A stretch of 32,252 nucleotides of DNA from Actinomycetota bacterium (GCA_004366385.1 SIRU01000014.1:1-32252); one strand, 5' to 3'. Positions 16,726-27,704 are shown, counted from the first letter of the stretch. A program made the numbers and translations. Notes: a model not told the origin generated them from the letters alone.

Positions 16726-17159
16726 GCGAGCTGCTCGGCCAGCCCGATGAGGATGCCCTCGGGGCCGCGGACGTAGCAGAGCCGATACTCGTCTTCGTAC
16801 TGGACCACTTCGTCGACGAGCTTCGCGCCGTGTCTGCCGAGCCGGGCGAGCGTGTCGTCGAGGTCCTCGACGGCGAACATGACACGCAGGTACCCCAGAG
16901 TGTTCACCGGGGCGGTCCGGTGATCGGCAACCACAGGCGGCGCGATGAAGCGCGAGAGCTCGAGCCGGCTGTGGCCGTCCGGCGTGCGCATCATGGCGAT
17001 CTCGACGCGCATGTCGCGCAGGCCGGTGACGCGCCCTGCCCACTCTCCTTCGATCGTCGCTCGCCCTTCGAGCTCGAGCCCGAGCTCGGCGAAGAACGCA
17101 ACGGCGGCGTCGAGGGACTCCACCACGATGCCGACGTTGTCCATCCTTCGAACCGTCAC
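16722..17159 (-). CDS. VOC-fold (glyoxalase/dioxygenase superfamily) protein
   Basis: A 145-residue protein of the vicinal oxygen chelate superfamily with the paired beta-alpha-beta-beta-beta layout. The N-terminal half contains MDNVGIVVESLDAAVAFFAELG and the C-terminal half YLRVMFAVEDLDDTLARL followed by YVRGPEGILIGLAEQL with the expected late Glu. These resemble lactoylglutathione lyase-like proteins of unknown substrate. The frame is open 27 codons further upstream, but the GTG at 17159 is preferred because TACAGT lies seven bases before it and because the added residues are low-complexity. It converges with the cupin gene, sharing its terminal CTAG. Confidence 0.88.
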   Translation of the reverse strand: MTVRRMDNVGIVVESLDAAVAFFAELGLELEGRATIEGEWAGRVTGLRDMRVEIAMMRTPDGHSRLELSRFIAPPVVADHRTAPVNTLGYLRVMFAVEDLDDTLARLGRHGAKLVDEVVQYEDEYRLCYVRGPEGILIGLAEQLA

Positions 17160-17166
17160 GCGGCCC

Positions 17167-17172
17167 ACTGTA
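17167..17172 (-). promoter_or_regulatory. Candidate -10 element for the VOC gene
   Basis: On the minus strand TACAGT lies seven bases before the GTG at 17159. There is no Shine-Dalgarno sequence in the gap. Confidence 0.42.
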
Positions 17173-17210
17173 CTCCTGCCTCCTCCGTCAGCCGCGTCCC
17201 CGAGACGAGC

Positions 17211-17235
17211 GGGGCCGCCGTCGACCGGCGGCCCC
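17211..17235 (-). terminator. Strong GC hairpin after the small secreted protein gene
   Basis: A perfect 10-bp stem (GGGGCCGCCG with CGGCGGCCCC) with a 5-base loop lies 21 bases past the secreted-protein stop and before the VOC promoter. It has no U-tract, so termination is inferred from the strength and place of the hairpin, as often seen in high-GC actinobacteria. Confidence 0.55.
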
Positions 17236-17256
17236 GTCATGCGTCGTAAGGAGGGC

Positions 17257-17538
17257 TTACGACCTCGGCTGGTGCTCGCCGAGCTTGTACTGCTGGTTGA
17301 GCGCCTCGCTCCGAATGCGCAGCGCGCGGAGCCACGGAGCCTCGTCCCCGAGCTGCGTCGCGCTCGTCTCGAACGCCGACACGCCGAGACCGTACTGCTC
17401 GTTGAGCGCCTGGCTGCGCGCCTCGAGCGCCTTCCTCCACCCGTCGCCGCCGCCGCCTCCGCTCACCGCCGCGCCCGAGCCGACCAGGGCGACGAGCGCA
17501 GAAGCTACGAGGATCGAGCCTTTGGTGCGAGCCTTCAT
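17257..17538 (-). CDS. Small secreted protein with a duplicated ALNxQYxLG motif
   Basis: A 93-residue protein not recognised by name. It has a classical signal peptide (basic MKARTKG, hydrophobic SILVASALVALVGSGAAVS), a Gly run, and then two copies of a motif of about 18 residues that fits W-x-(K/R)-A-L-x-x-R-S-x-A-L-N-x-Q-Y-x-L-G, separated by about 18 residues rich in Thr, Ala and Asp. The two copies share most positions, so an internal duplication is clear. The start is secure: ATG 17538 with AAGGAG six bases upstream. It is divergently transcribed from the SARP-propeller regulator and has its own inverted repeat in the leader and a hairpin terminator, so it is a single-gene unit. A role in the cell wall or signalling is possible; nothing shows an enzyme. 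Confidence 0.82.
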   Translation of the reverse strand: MKARTKGSILVASALVALVGSGAAVSGGGGGDGWRKALEARSQALNEQYGLGVSAFETSATQLGDEAPWLRALRIRSEALNQQYKLGEHQPRS

Positions 17539-17558
17539 CGTGGACTCCTTCTGCCGGT

Positions 17559-17577
17559 GAGCCGCTACGTGCGGCTC
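17559..17577. promoter_or_regulatory. Inverted repeat upstream of the secreted protein gene
   Basis: GAGCCGC-TACGT-GCGGCTC is a perfect 7-bp inverted repeat lying 21 bases upstream of the secreted-protein start, within the 119-base divergent spacer shared with the SARP-type regulator. It could be an operator or a leader hairpin; binding by the neighbouring regulator is speculative. Confidence 0.4.
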
Positions 17578-17657
17578 GTTGGCTGCAGAGTCCTGGGGGC
17601 CGCTCACGAGGCGCCCATTTCCGGTAACGCGACGGTAATGGAGCATGCTTCGGCTCT

Positions 17658-19355
17658 GTGGCAGCCCATCCGACACGCATGGTGATTCGCATCCTCGGCC
17701 CGCTCGAGGTGTCGGACGGCGGTCGCATCGTCGAGCTGGGAGCAGGGCGACAGCGCGCGTTGCTCGCGCTTCTCGCATTGCACTCGCCCGAGATCGTCGC
17801 CACGGATCGTCTGATCGAGGAGCTCTGGGGTGGCTCGCCCCCGCCGACCGCTGCGAAGGCCCTCCAGAACCTCGTCTCGCAGCTTCGACGTTCACTCGGC
17901 GCGGATGCGATCGCAACGAGACCTCCCGGCTACGGCCTTCGGCTCGACGCCGACGACCTCGACGCCAGGCGGTTCGAGCGCCTCGCAGCAGAAGCCCATC
18001 GTCTGCTCCAGGAGGATCCCGGCCGAGCCGGGCAGACGCTCCGCGAGGCGCTCGGGTTGTGGCGAGGACGCGCGCTCGCCGACTTCGCCTACGAGGACTT
18101 CGCACAGAGCGAGATCGCGCGACTCGAAGAGCTCCGGCTCGGAGCGATCGAGGATCGGGTCGACGCGGACCTGGCACTGGGTCGAGCGGCCAAGCTCGTT
18201 CCCGAGCTCGAGCCGCTCGTGTCGGCGCATCCGCTACGCGGGCGGCTGCGAGGCCAGCTCATGCTCGCGCTGTACCGGAGCGGCCGCCAGGCGGACGCCC
18301 TCGACGTCTACCGCTCGGGCCGGCGGTTGCTGGACGAGGAGCTCGGGCTCGAGCCGGACAACGAGCTCCAACGCCTCGAGAAAGCCATCCTCAACCACGA
18401 TCCGTCGCTCGAGTCACCGGTCGCCGCCGAGGTCGAACGACCCTCTGTCGGGAAGCGTCGCGGAGCGTCGTCGCGGGCTCGACCGGTTCCTCCCGACTCG
18501 GTCGCCGTGATCGACGAGCAACGCTCCCGGGTCGTGGGCCACGTGCTCGTGGGCAGAAGGCCCGTCGCCCTCGCGATCGGGCACGGCTCGGTGTGGGTCG
18601 CCAACGCAGACGATGGAACGGTCTCTCGCATCCAACCGGATCGCGGCGAAGTCGTGAGGACGATTGGGATCGGAGCGCCGGCGATAGACCTCGCTGTCAC
18701 CAGCGATGCGGTCTGGGTGGCGAACGGAAGCGACGGAACACTCTCGCGCATCGATCCCAGCGCCGACGCGGTCGTCGAGACGATCGACCTGAGGGGCTCG
18801 AGCGAGATCGCGTGGAACACGACCTACGCGGTCGACGCCGACGACGAGTCCGTCTGGATCGGCTCGGGCACTCATCACGTGCTCCGCATCGACCCGGCGA
18901 CGAACGAGCCCGTCGCGACCATCGACGTCGGCCGTGTGCCGGTAGGCGTGGCACTCGGCGAGGAGGCACTCTGGGTGGTGACGATCGCCGAACGGGCCCT
19001 GCGCATTGAGCCTCGCACGAACGAAGTCACGACCGAGGTGCCGATCGGGTACCCCGTCGCCGTGACGGCCGGAAAGCAGGCTGTCTGGGTCTCCGACGCG
19101 CAAGGCCAGGTCTGGCGCATCAACCCGGACACCGGAACGGTGTCCCAGACGACCCCGGTCGGCTATGGGCTCGTGGGTCTGTGCGCGACGGAGAGAGCGG
19201 TGTTCGCAGCCAGCAACGCCGACGGCACCGTCGTCCACATCGATCCGCAGGACGGCCGTGTTGCAGGCGTCATCCCGGTCGGCCACGCGCCGACCGACGT
19301 GGCCTCCCGTGACGGGACCATCTGGGTTGCGGTACAGAGCGAGAGCGCTATGTGA
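17658..19355 (+). CDS. SARP/BTAD-type regulator with a C-terminal seven-bladed beta-propeller
   Basis: A 565-residue protein. Residues about 10-100 form an OmpR/SARP winged-helix DNA-binding domain (IRILGPLEVSDGGRIVELG, then RQRALLALLALHS and NLVSQLRRSLG). Residues about 105-250 form the bacterial transcriptional activation (BTAD) helical domain, ending AILNHDPSL. After a basic linker, residues about 285-565 carry repeated VWVAN-, VWIGS- or LWVVT-type strands with DG turns and RIDP or RINP segments, giving seven blades of a YVTN/Vgb-like propeller. No transmembrane segment is seen, so it is probably a cytoplasmic one-component regulator whose propeller senses a ligand or partner. The start is GTG 17658, with ATG 17679 as an alternative. 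Its 3' end overlaps the convergent BMP-type gene by eight bases. The target genes are unknown; the divergent secreted protein is a candidate. Confidence 0.9.
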   Translation: MAAHPTRMVIRILGPLEVSDGGRIVELGAGRQRALLALLALHSPEIVATDRLIEELWGGSPPPTAAKALQNLVSQLRRSLGADAIATRPPGYGLRLDADDLDARRFERLAAEAHRLLQEDPGRAGQTLREALGLWRGRALADFAYEDFAQSEIARLEELRLGAIEDRVDADLALGRAAKLVPELEPLVSAHPLRGRLRGQLMLALYRSGRQADALDVYRSGRRLLDEELGLEPDNELQRLEKAILNHDPSLESPVAAEVERPSVGKRRGASSRARPVPPDSVAVIDEQRSRVVGHVLVGRRPVALAIGHGSVWVANADDGTVSRIQPDRGEVVRTIGIGAPAIDLAVTSDAVWVANGSDGTLSRIDPSADAVVETIDLRGSSEIAWNTTYAVDADDESVWIGSGTHHVLRIDPATNEPVATIDVGRVPVGVALGEEALWVVTIAERALRIEPRTNEVTTEVPIGYPVAVTAGKQAVWVSDAQGQVWRINPDTGTVSQTTPVGYGLVGLCATERAVFAASNADGTVVHIDPQDGRVAGVIPVGHAPTDVASRDGTIWVAVQSESAM

Positions 19356-20307
19356 CCGAGCTGGCGATCGGGATCTTCCCGGCGACGATCTCGGCCCTGA
19401 CGTCCTCGATCTCGGCCTCGAGCGCGCGGGGCACCGCCGCGCTGATCGTGCCGAGGCCGACACCGCCGTTCCGGAGAGAGAAGCGGGAAGTTCGACCGGT
19501 CTCGAGTGTCCCGCGCACGAGCTCTTCGATCGTGTCGAACACGGCCACGTCCAGCCTCTTGACCGCGCTCGTCAGGACGTGCCGGCCGAGGTCTGATTGA
19601 TCGACATCGACTCCGATCCCCCAGACTCCACGCTCTCTCGCGGCCTCCAGCGCCCCGAGCCCGCAACTGCTGGCGACCTGGAAGACGACTCGCGATCCCT
19701 TCGCGATCTGGCTCAGGGCGACCGACCTGCCTTTCACGGGGTCGATGAAGTCGTCGGTGTACGCGTTCAACGTCGTGACGCGGGGGTTGGCCTCTCTCGC
19801 ACCTGCCTGGTAGCCGGCGATGTACCTCTCGACAGCAGGTACCCGCTGGCCGCCGACCGAGCTGATCACCTCCTCTCCGGGAGAGAGCGTCAGCACGCGG
19901 GCGGCCAGGTGACCGGCCAGATAGCCGGCTTGCTCTTCGCTAAACACGAGGCCCAGGACGTTCTTCGGGCGATGCGCCAGGTCGTCGTGGGCGACGTCGA
20001 TGATCGCGAACCGCGTCTCGGGATACCCGGTTGCGACTCTGTCGATCGCGCGGGCGCCGAAGAAGTCTGGGGTTGCCCCGGGGGCCAGCTCGGCGCCGTT
20101 GTTTCCGATGACGAGGTCGTACTTCTGTCGCGCGAGAAGCGAGAGGCTCGGGACGTAGCCTTCTTTCGGGGCGGGTGTCAGTACCCGCCCTCTGACTCCC
20201 AGCTCTCGGACGGCCCGCTCGAGCCCGAGGTAGGCGCCGCGGTAGTACGGGCTGTCGATGCCTGTCGGCTCGATGACGAGCCCGACTCTCAGGCGCCTGT
20301 CGCTCAC
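19348..20307 (-). CDS. BMP/PnrA-family ligand-binding protein without a signal peptide
   Basis: A 319-residue protein of the basic membrane protein (PnrA-like) periplasmic-binding family, which usually binds nucleosides for ABC transporters. Visible features are VGLVIEPTGIDSPYYRGAYLG at the N-terminus, LGLVFSEEQAGYLAGHLAA, GGQRVPAVERYIAGYQAGAR, VVFQVASSCGLGALEAA, IGVDVDQSD and TSAVKRLDVAVFD. Unlike transport components it begins at MSDRRLRVG with no signal peptide or lipobox, and no ABC ATPase or permease gene lies nearby. It may therefore act as a cytoplasmic ligand sensor. It converges with the SARP-propeller regulator, overlapping by eight bases. GTG 20307 is favoured because GAGAAT lies six bases upstream; an upstream export signal was not found in the frame. 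Confidence 0.88.
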   Translation of the reverse strand: MSDRRLRVGLVIEPTGIDSPYYRGAYLGLERAVRELGVRGRVLTPAPKEGYVPSLSLLARQKYDLVIGNNGAELAPGATPDFFGARAIDRVATGYPETRFAIIDVAHDDLAHRPKNVLGLVFSEEQAGYLAGHLAARVLTLSPGEEVISSVGGQRVPAVERYIAGYQAGAREANPRVTTLNAYTDDFIDPVKGRSVALSQIAKGSRVVFQVASSCGLGALEAARERGVWGIGVDVDQSDLGRHVLTSAVKRLDVAVFDTIEELVRGTLETGRTSRFSLRNGGVGLGTISAAVPRALEAEIEDVRAEIVAGKIPIASSVT

Positions 20308-20313
20308 CAGGCC

Positions 20314-20319
20314 ATTCTC
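20314..20319 (-). promoter_or_regulatory. Candidate -10 element for the BMP-type gene
   Basis: On the minus strand GAGAAT lies six bases before the GTG at 20307, a leaderless-type arrangement. Confidence 0.35.
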
Positions 20320-20385
20320 GCGCGAGGCGTCACGTGAATGGGCCGGCGCGCGGGAGTGTGTCTCTCGAGCAGCCGGGGCGGGCGG

Positions 20386-20802
20386 CTACTCCGAGCGCTG
20401 GCCATCGGGCTCCGGATCCGCACGTGGTACCCAGGGCCCGTCCACGATCACGGCCTCGTCGTCCCCAGGCCACGGCGGCATGCCCGTGCAGGTGAAGACC
20501 AGGGGCACGTTCCCGGTGCAGCGATACTGAAAGACCGTGCCGAGCGGGATGTCGACACACACGCCGGGCACGAGCTGCGTGATGCTCTCACGGCCGCCCG
20601 GCGCTCGGCGCCAGATCTCTCCCTCACCCGAGAGGACGTACCAAAACTCGTCGATGGTCCGGAAGTGGCAGGCGCGGCCAACCATCCCCGGCGGCACGGT
20701 CGAGTGGATCATGTTGCCGTGCGATCCGTCCATCAGGAAACGGATCCGAGCTCCCAGAGGCGATCGGCCGCGCTCCGCAGTCTCCACGGTGGTCGTCTTC
20801 AT
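20386..20802 (-). CDS. Cupin-domain protein
   Basis: A 138-residue single-domain cupin starting MKTTTVETAERGRSP. The first motif region reads CHFRTIDEFWYVLSGEGEIW, retaining one His and a Glu; the usual first His of the HxH pair is replaced by Cys or shifted, so metal binding may be altered. The second motif region is VDIPLGTVFQYRCTG, without the common His. The frame is open 24 codons further upstream, but ATG 20802 is preferred because a CGGAG Shine-Dalgarno-like sequence lies about eight bases before it. It is divergent from the next cupin across a 155-base spacer. No substrate can be inferred. Confidence 0.82.
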   Translation of the reverse strand: MKTTTVETAERGRSPLGARIRFLMDGSHGNMIHSTVPPGMVGRACHFRTIDEFWYVLSGEGEIWRRAPGGRESITQLVPGVCVDIPLGTVFQYRCTGNVPLVFTCTGMPPWPGDDEAVIVDGPWVPRADPEPDGQRSE

Positions 20803-20944
20803 GTAGCCACTCCGAGAAGGGGACAGTACGCTAGCCCGTCCTCGACTACTGCGTGTCACCGCAAGCTGGCGCACCTTCTTGCACGCGCGGACGAAGAGCG
20901 GCCTGCCGTGCCCGAGTGTGCGGGATGTCCCTCGAGACGCAGGC

Positions 20945-20950
20945 TAGTGT
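20945..20950 (+). promoter_or_regulatory. Candidate -10 element for the third cupin gene
   Basis: TAGTGT lies seven bases before the ATG at 20958, and no Shine-Dalgarno sequence is present. Confidence 0.4.
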
Positions 20951-20957
20951 TGGTCGC

Positions 20958-21422
20958 ATGAAGATCTTCAACCTCGACAGCGACGAGTGGGATGCAACGA
21001 GGGATCGCGAGGGCTGGCGCTGCAGCGGCACGCTCGTGGGCGAGAAGATCCGCGGTGAGCTGCTGGGCGCGACGATGTCGGAGATCGAGCCCGGCAGCAG
21101 GCTCTGGCCGTACCACACGCATTACCTCAACGAGGAGTGGGTGATCGTGCTCCGCGGTCAGCCGACGCTGCGCACGCCCGAAGGCGAGCAGGTCCTTGCG
21201 GAGGGTGACGTCGTGTGCTTCCCGCGCGGCAAGGCCGGCGCGCACCAGATCAGCAACCGAACGGACTCGCCGGTCCGCGTGCTCATGCTCTCCTCGATGA
21301 ACCGGGGCGAGATCATCGAGTACCTCGACACCGGCAAGGTCCTCGCAAAGGGCGTCGACGACGAAGACGTCATGTTCGCGAGGCCCGGGCCCGAGGTCGA
21401 GTACTGGGAGGGCGAGGACTAG
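20958..21422 (+). CDS. Cupin-domain protein
   Basis: A 154-residue single-domain cupin with a well-preserved metal site: YHTHYLNEEWVIVLRG gives the HxH pair and Glu, and FPRGKAGAHQISN gives the second motif with its His. The N-terminal MKIFNLDSDEWDATRD segment and the C-terminal YLDTGKVLAKGVDDED tail flank the barrel. The tail, with its GKV..KG pattern after the barrel, is typical of a broad family of uncharacterised cupins. The ATG at 20958 fits the TAGTGT seven bases upstream. It is transcribed divergently from another cupin gene. Function is unassigned. Confidence 0.87.
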   Translation: MKIFNLDSDEWDATRDREGWRCSGTLVGEKIRGELLGATMSEIEPGSRLWPYHTHYLNEEWVIVLRGQPTLRTPEGEQVLAEGDVVCFPRGKAGAHQISNRTDSPVRVLMLSSMNRGEIIEYLDTGKVLAKGVDDEDVMFARPGPEVEYWEGED

Positions 21423-21491
21423 GCAGGTCGACGCTCCTCGAGTTCCGGCCCCCTCGCCGTTCGAGCGACGCCCGTCTGAAAGACTGCTCCC

Positions 21492-22124
21492 ATGCGCGAG
21501 CTGCGCCACGGCGTCTGGCATTGGCGATCGCCGCATCCGGACTGGGACGAGGAGGAGTGGTGGCCCGAGCTCGTCTCGTCCTACGGGATCGAGCTCGGCG
21601 ACGACGTCGTGCTGTTCGACCCGCTCTCCGTTCCGGACGAGCTACGTGAGCGCGCGACCGCCGTCGTCCTGACCGCCCCGTACCACGAGCGCGACGCCCG
21701 TCAGCTCGGCCTTCCCGTACACACCCCGCCCGCGGACACCTGGCAGGACTGGGTCGAGAAGTTCGGCGTCGACCCTGAACGCGTGCGCGGCATGGAGAGC
21801 GAGGACCTCGCCTGGTTGCGGGCGGGCGAAGGCGAAGGGCATTTCCACGGTCCCGGGCCCTGGCCGTTCGGCATGACCGCGTACGCAGGCCGCGAGGACA
21901 ACGACCTCATCCTCTGGCTCCCGCCCATCAACGCGATCGTCACCGGCGACTCGCTCTCCGACTTCGGCGACGGGCTCGACATCCAGCTCGGCGGCCGCAA
22001 GCACGTGACGCGGGACGAGATCGCGCACCGCCTCCGTCCGCTGCTCGACTTGCCCGTCGAGCTCGTCCTACCGGCCCACGGCGAGCCGACGGATCGCGGA
22101 GCGCTCGAGCGCGTTCTGTCCTGA
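21492..22124 (+). CDS. Metallo-beta-lactamase-fold protein with a degenerate metal site
   Basis: A 210-residue protein with the overall strand order of metallo-beta-lactamase-fold proteins, as in VVLTAPYHERDARQLG, NAIVTGDSLSDFGDG and ELVLPAHGEPT. The first metal motif is not HxHxDH but PYHERDA, keeping one His and an Asp; the GDSL segment keeps an Asp and PAHGEP the last His. It may bind a single metal or none, and hydrolase activity cannot be assumed. The N-terminal MRELRHGVWHWRSPHPDWDEEEWW is rich in Trp. The start is ATG 21492, preceded at six bases by the weak hexamer AAGACT. It lies 69 bases after the cupin on the same strand. Confidence 0.78.
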   Translation: MRELRHGVWHWRSPHPDWDEEEWWPELVSSYGIELGDDVVLFDPLSVPDELRERATAVVLTAPYHERDARQLGLPVHTPPADTWQDWVEKFGVDPERVRGMESEDLAWLRAGEGEGHFHGPGPWPFGMTAYAGREDNDLILWLPPINAIVTGDSLSDFGDGLDIQLGGRKHVTRDEIAHRLRPLLDLPVELVLPAHGEPTDRGALERVLS

Positions 22125-22234
22125 GCCGCGCCGGCAAGACAGAGGCTCAGGAGACGTGGCGTCGTCCTGGGCCAGCGTTCGGGAGTCGACGGAGACGGAG
22201 CGTCTCGAGCCTAGAAAGCTCGGAGGTCGGGACG

Positions 22235-22240
22235 TAGGAT
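22235..22240 (+). promoter_or_regulatory. Candidate -10 element for the SDR gene
   Basis: TAGGAT lies nine bases before the GTG at 22250. An ATG at 22246 is nearer but is in another frame from the SDR domain. Confidence 0.35.
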
Positions 22241-22249
22241 CGGCCATGC

Positions 22250-22966
22250 GTGAGCGAAGTCGTCGTGGTCACGGGGTCGTCGAGCGGCATCGGCCGAGCG
22301 GTCGCGGAGCGGTTCGCGAGGGACGGCGCTTCCATCATCGTCAACTCATCGCGCTCGGTCGAGGAGGGCGAGACGCTCGCGCGCTCGCTTCCGGACGCCG
22401 CGTACGTGCAAGGCGATCTCTCACGCGAGGAGGACGCGCAACGGCTGGTCGCGACCGCCGTCGAGCGGTTCGGCCGTCTCGACGTCGTCGTGAACAACGC
22501 GGGAACGACCAAGCGCCTCCCGTTCGCGGACCTCGACGGCGCCGACGACGAGCTGTGGTGGCGGATCCTGGGCGTGAACCTGATGGGCCCCTGGTACCTC
22601 AGCCGTGCGGCGGCGCCTGCATTGCGCGAGGCGAAGGGGGCGATCGTCAACGTGGGATCCGTCGCCGGGATCGTCGCGGCCGGGAGCTCGCTCCCGTACT
22701 CGGTCTCGAAGGCGGCGCTGCACCACCTGACACGAGCTCTTGCGCAGGCGCTGGCTCCCGATGTGCGCGTGAACGCGGTCGCGCCGGGGCTCGTGGACAC
22801 GCCCTGGACGGCGGGGTGGGAGTCCAACGAGGAGATACTCGCCCGGATCCGCCTCGGTCGCGTGGCCACGCCGGGGGACATCGCGGACGCTGTCGTCTCA
22901 CTCGCCCGCACACCGTACGCGACTGGCCAGGTGCTCGTTGTCGACGGCGGACTGACGCTCGCCTGA
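22250..22966 (+). CDS. Short-chain dehydrogenase/reductase (SDR)
   Basis: A 238-residue classical SDR using NAD(P)(H). Seen are the TGSSSGIG cofactor loop (residues 8-15), NNAG (82-85), catalytic Ser137 in NVGSVAG, and the YSVSK segment with Tyr150 and Lys154, followed by VNAVAPGLVDTPW and the usual C-terminal GQVLVVDGGLTLA. An intact FabG-like fold is indicated; the substrate is unknown. The GTG start gives the canonical MSEVVVVTG opening. It converges with the XdhC-YHS gene of the CO dehydrogenase operon, separated by about 110 bases in which I see no clear terminator. Confidence 0.93.
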   Translation: MSEVVVVTGSSSGIGRAVAERFARDGASIIVNSSRSVEEGETLARSLPDAAYVQGDLSREEDAQRLVATAVERFGRLDVVVNNAGTTKRLPFADLDGADDELWWRILGVNLMGPWYLSRAAAPALREAKGAIVNVGSVAGIVAAGSSLPYSVSKAALHHLTRALAQALAPDVRVNAVAPGLVDTPWTAGWESNEEILARIRLGRVATPGDIADAVVSLARTPYATGQVLVVDGGLTLA

Positions 22967-23078
22967 CCGACGGACTCATCGGACATGGAGCACTGACGGC
23001 CCCGGCAAGGCATCGCTCTCTTGGGCCAGCGTCCTCTCACCTGGCTGGGCCACTCGCAATGCGCCGATGCCGGGATGT

Positions 23079-23977
23079 TCAGTGCGAAATGCCGGCGTTT
23101 CCGGTGAGGTACGCGGCCGGGTCGGCTTCGAAGCGCTCGCGGCAGCCGGCGTGGCAGAAGTAGTACGTCACGCCCTCGTGGACCGCTGACTCCGCGGCGG
23201 GAGAGACCGCGACGGTCATCCCGCACACCGGGTCGAGCGCCTCCACGAGCAGCGGCTCGGCGGCCGCCCGGCGCGCCTGGCGCCACGCGACGAGCTCGGC
23301 GAGGATCGCGACTGCGATCTCCTCCTGCGCGACCGGGCCCAGGTCGAGACCGGCCGGGCTGCGGATCGACGCGAGCGCCTCCTCGTCGAGGCCGCGCTCG
23401 CGTAGCGCCGCGAGCACGACGCCCGCCCGCTTCGAGCTCGCGACGAGCCCGATGTATCCGGCTCCGCCGGCGACAGCGGCTGCGAGCGCGTCCTCGTCGC
23501 CATGGCCCATCGTCGCGACCACGACCGCGTCCGAGCGCTCGCCGACCTCGGACGACACACGCCAGCCGACGACCTCGGCGAGCTTCGCCAGAGTCACAGC
23601 CGCCGGGCTCGAGCCCACAACCGCGAGCAGCGGCTTCGGCCGGCCGGGCTCGATCAGGACCTCCACCGTGCCTTCCGACGCGCACGAGCTCTCGGCGACG
23701 ACGACGTCTGACGGCGCGGCGCCACCACGACCCGGAGGCCCGATGAGCACGACCCGCGGCTCTCCGTCCTCGAGCGCGCGCAGCGCCTCGCGGACGACGA
23801 TCGGCTCCGAGCACGCGCCGCCGATCCAGCCCCGGACGGCGCCGTCCGCGGTGACGAGCGCCCGGTCTCCACGGCGAGTGGACGCCGGGCGCTCGACCCG
23901 CACCACGGTCGCGAGCGCGAACGGCTCGCCGGCCTCCGCGAGCCGCGCCGCCTCGAGCAGGACGTCGTCGGCAGCCG

Positions 23978-23981
<4 letters not shown>
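23079..23981 (-). CDS. XdhC/CoxF-family maturation protein fused to a C-terminal YHS domain
   Basis: A 300-residue protein. Residues 1 to about 240 are an XdhC-family factor that handles sulfurated molybdenum cofactor for insertion into CO dehydrogenase or xanthine dehydrogenase: FALATVVRVERPASTRRGDR, VRGWIGGACSEPIVVREA with Cys57, a Rossmann-like VVGSSPAAVTLAKLA, and GAGYIGLVASSKRA. Residues about 248-294 form a YHS domain: DPVCGM (Cys253), then YYFCHAGCRERFEADPAAYL (Cys276, Cys280). YHS domains occur in metal-handling proteins, often copper-related. The GTG start overlaps the coxL stop as GTGA, so the two are coupled. A fused YHS domain in an operon for a Mo-Cu enzyme suggests, but does not prove, a part in metal delivery. 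Confidence 0.92.
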
Positions 23982-26326
<2,345 letters not shown>

Positions 26327-26327
26327 C

Positions 26328-26825
26328 TCAGCTCCCTTCCTTCATCGCGGCCGCGGCGTGGTGAACTGCCTTGACGATGTTCTGGTAGCCGGTGCAGCGG
26401 CAGACGTTCCCCGAGATCGCCCACCGGATCTCCTCGTCGGTCGGGCTCGGGCTCTGCTCGAGGAGCGCGATCGAGGTCAGCATCATCCCCGGCGTGCAGA
26501 ACCCGCACTGGAGCCCGTGCTCCGCGGAGAACGCCTCCTGGATCGGTGGCGGGCCGCCGGCTCCCTCGAGGCCCTCGACGGTCGTGAGCTCGCGGCCCTC
26601 GGCCTGGACCGCGAACATCGTGCAGGACTTCATCGGCGTCCCGTCCACGAGGACGGTGCACGCGCCGCAGCTCGTGGTGTCGCAGCCGACGTGCGTGCCG
26701 GTGAGCCCGAGCGTCTCGCGGAGGAAGTGCACGAGCAGCAGCCGCGTCTCCACCTCTTCCGCGCGCTCTTGGCCGTTGACGGTGACCGTCAGCGGCGTCG
26801 TGACGACGGCTTCCTGGACTGCCAT
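26328..26825 (-). CDS. coxS: Aerobic CO dehydrogenase small iron-sulfur subunit
   Basis: Electron-transfer subunit with two [2Fe-2S] clusters. The N-terminal plant-type ferredoxin cluster uses Cys48, Cys53, Cys56 and Cys68 (GCDTTSCGACTVLVDG and MKSC); the second cluster uses Cys107, Cys110, Cys142 and Cys144 (QCGFCTPGM and GNVCRCTGYQNIV). At 165 residues it matches family length. ATG 26825 has a strong GGAGGGG ribosome binding site in the 12-base gap after coxM, in contrast to the leaderless genes elsewhere. It is followed by coxL after one base. It moves electrons from the Mo-Cu site of CoxL to FAD in CoxM. Confidence 0.96.
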   Translation of the reverse strand: MAVQEAVVTTPLTVTVNGQERAEEVETRLLLVHFLRETLGLTGTHVGCDTTSCGACTVLVDGTPMKSCTMFAVQAEGRELTTVEGLEGAGGPPPIQEAFSAEHGLQCGFCTPGMMLTSIALLEQSPSPTDEEIRWAISGNVCRCTGYQNIVKAVHHAAAAMKEGS

Positions 26826-26837
26826 GACCCCTCCTCT

Positions 26838-27704
<867 letters not shown>

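Noticed and set aside
22160-23035. A short GGGCCAGCGT repeat on both sides of the SDR gene
   Set aside because: Only about ten bases long in GC-rich DNA and without terminal inverted repeats; likely chance.
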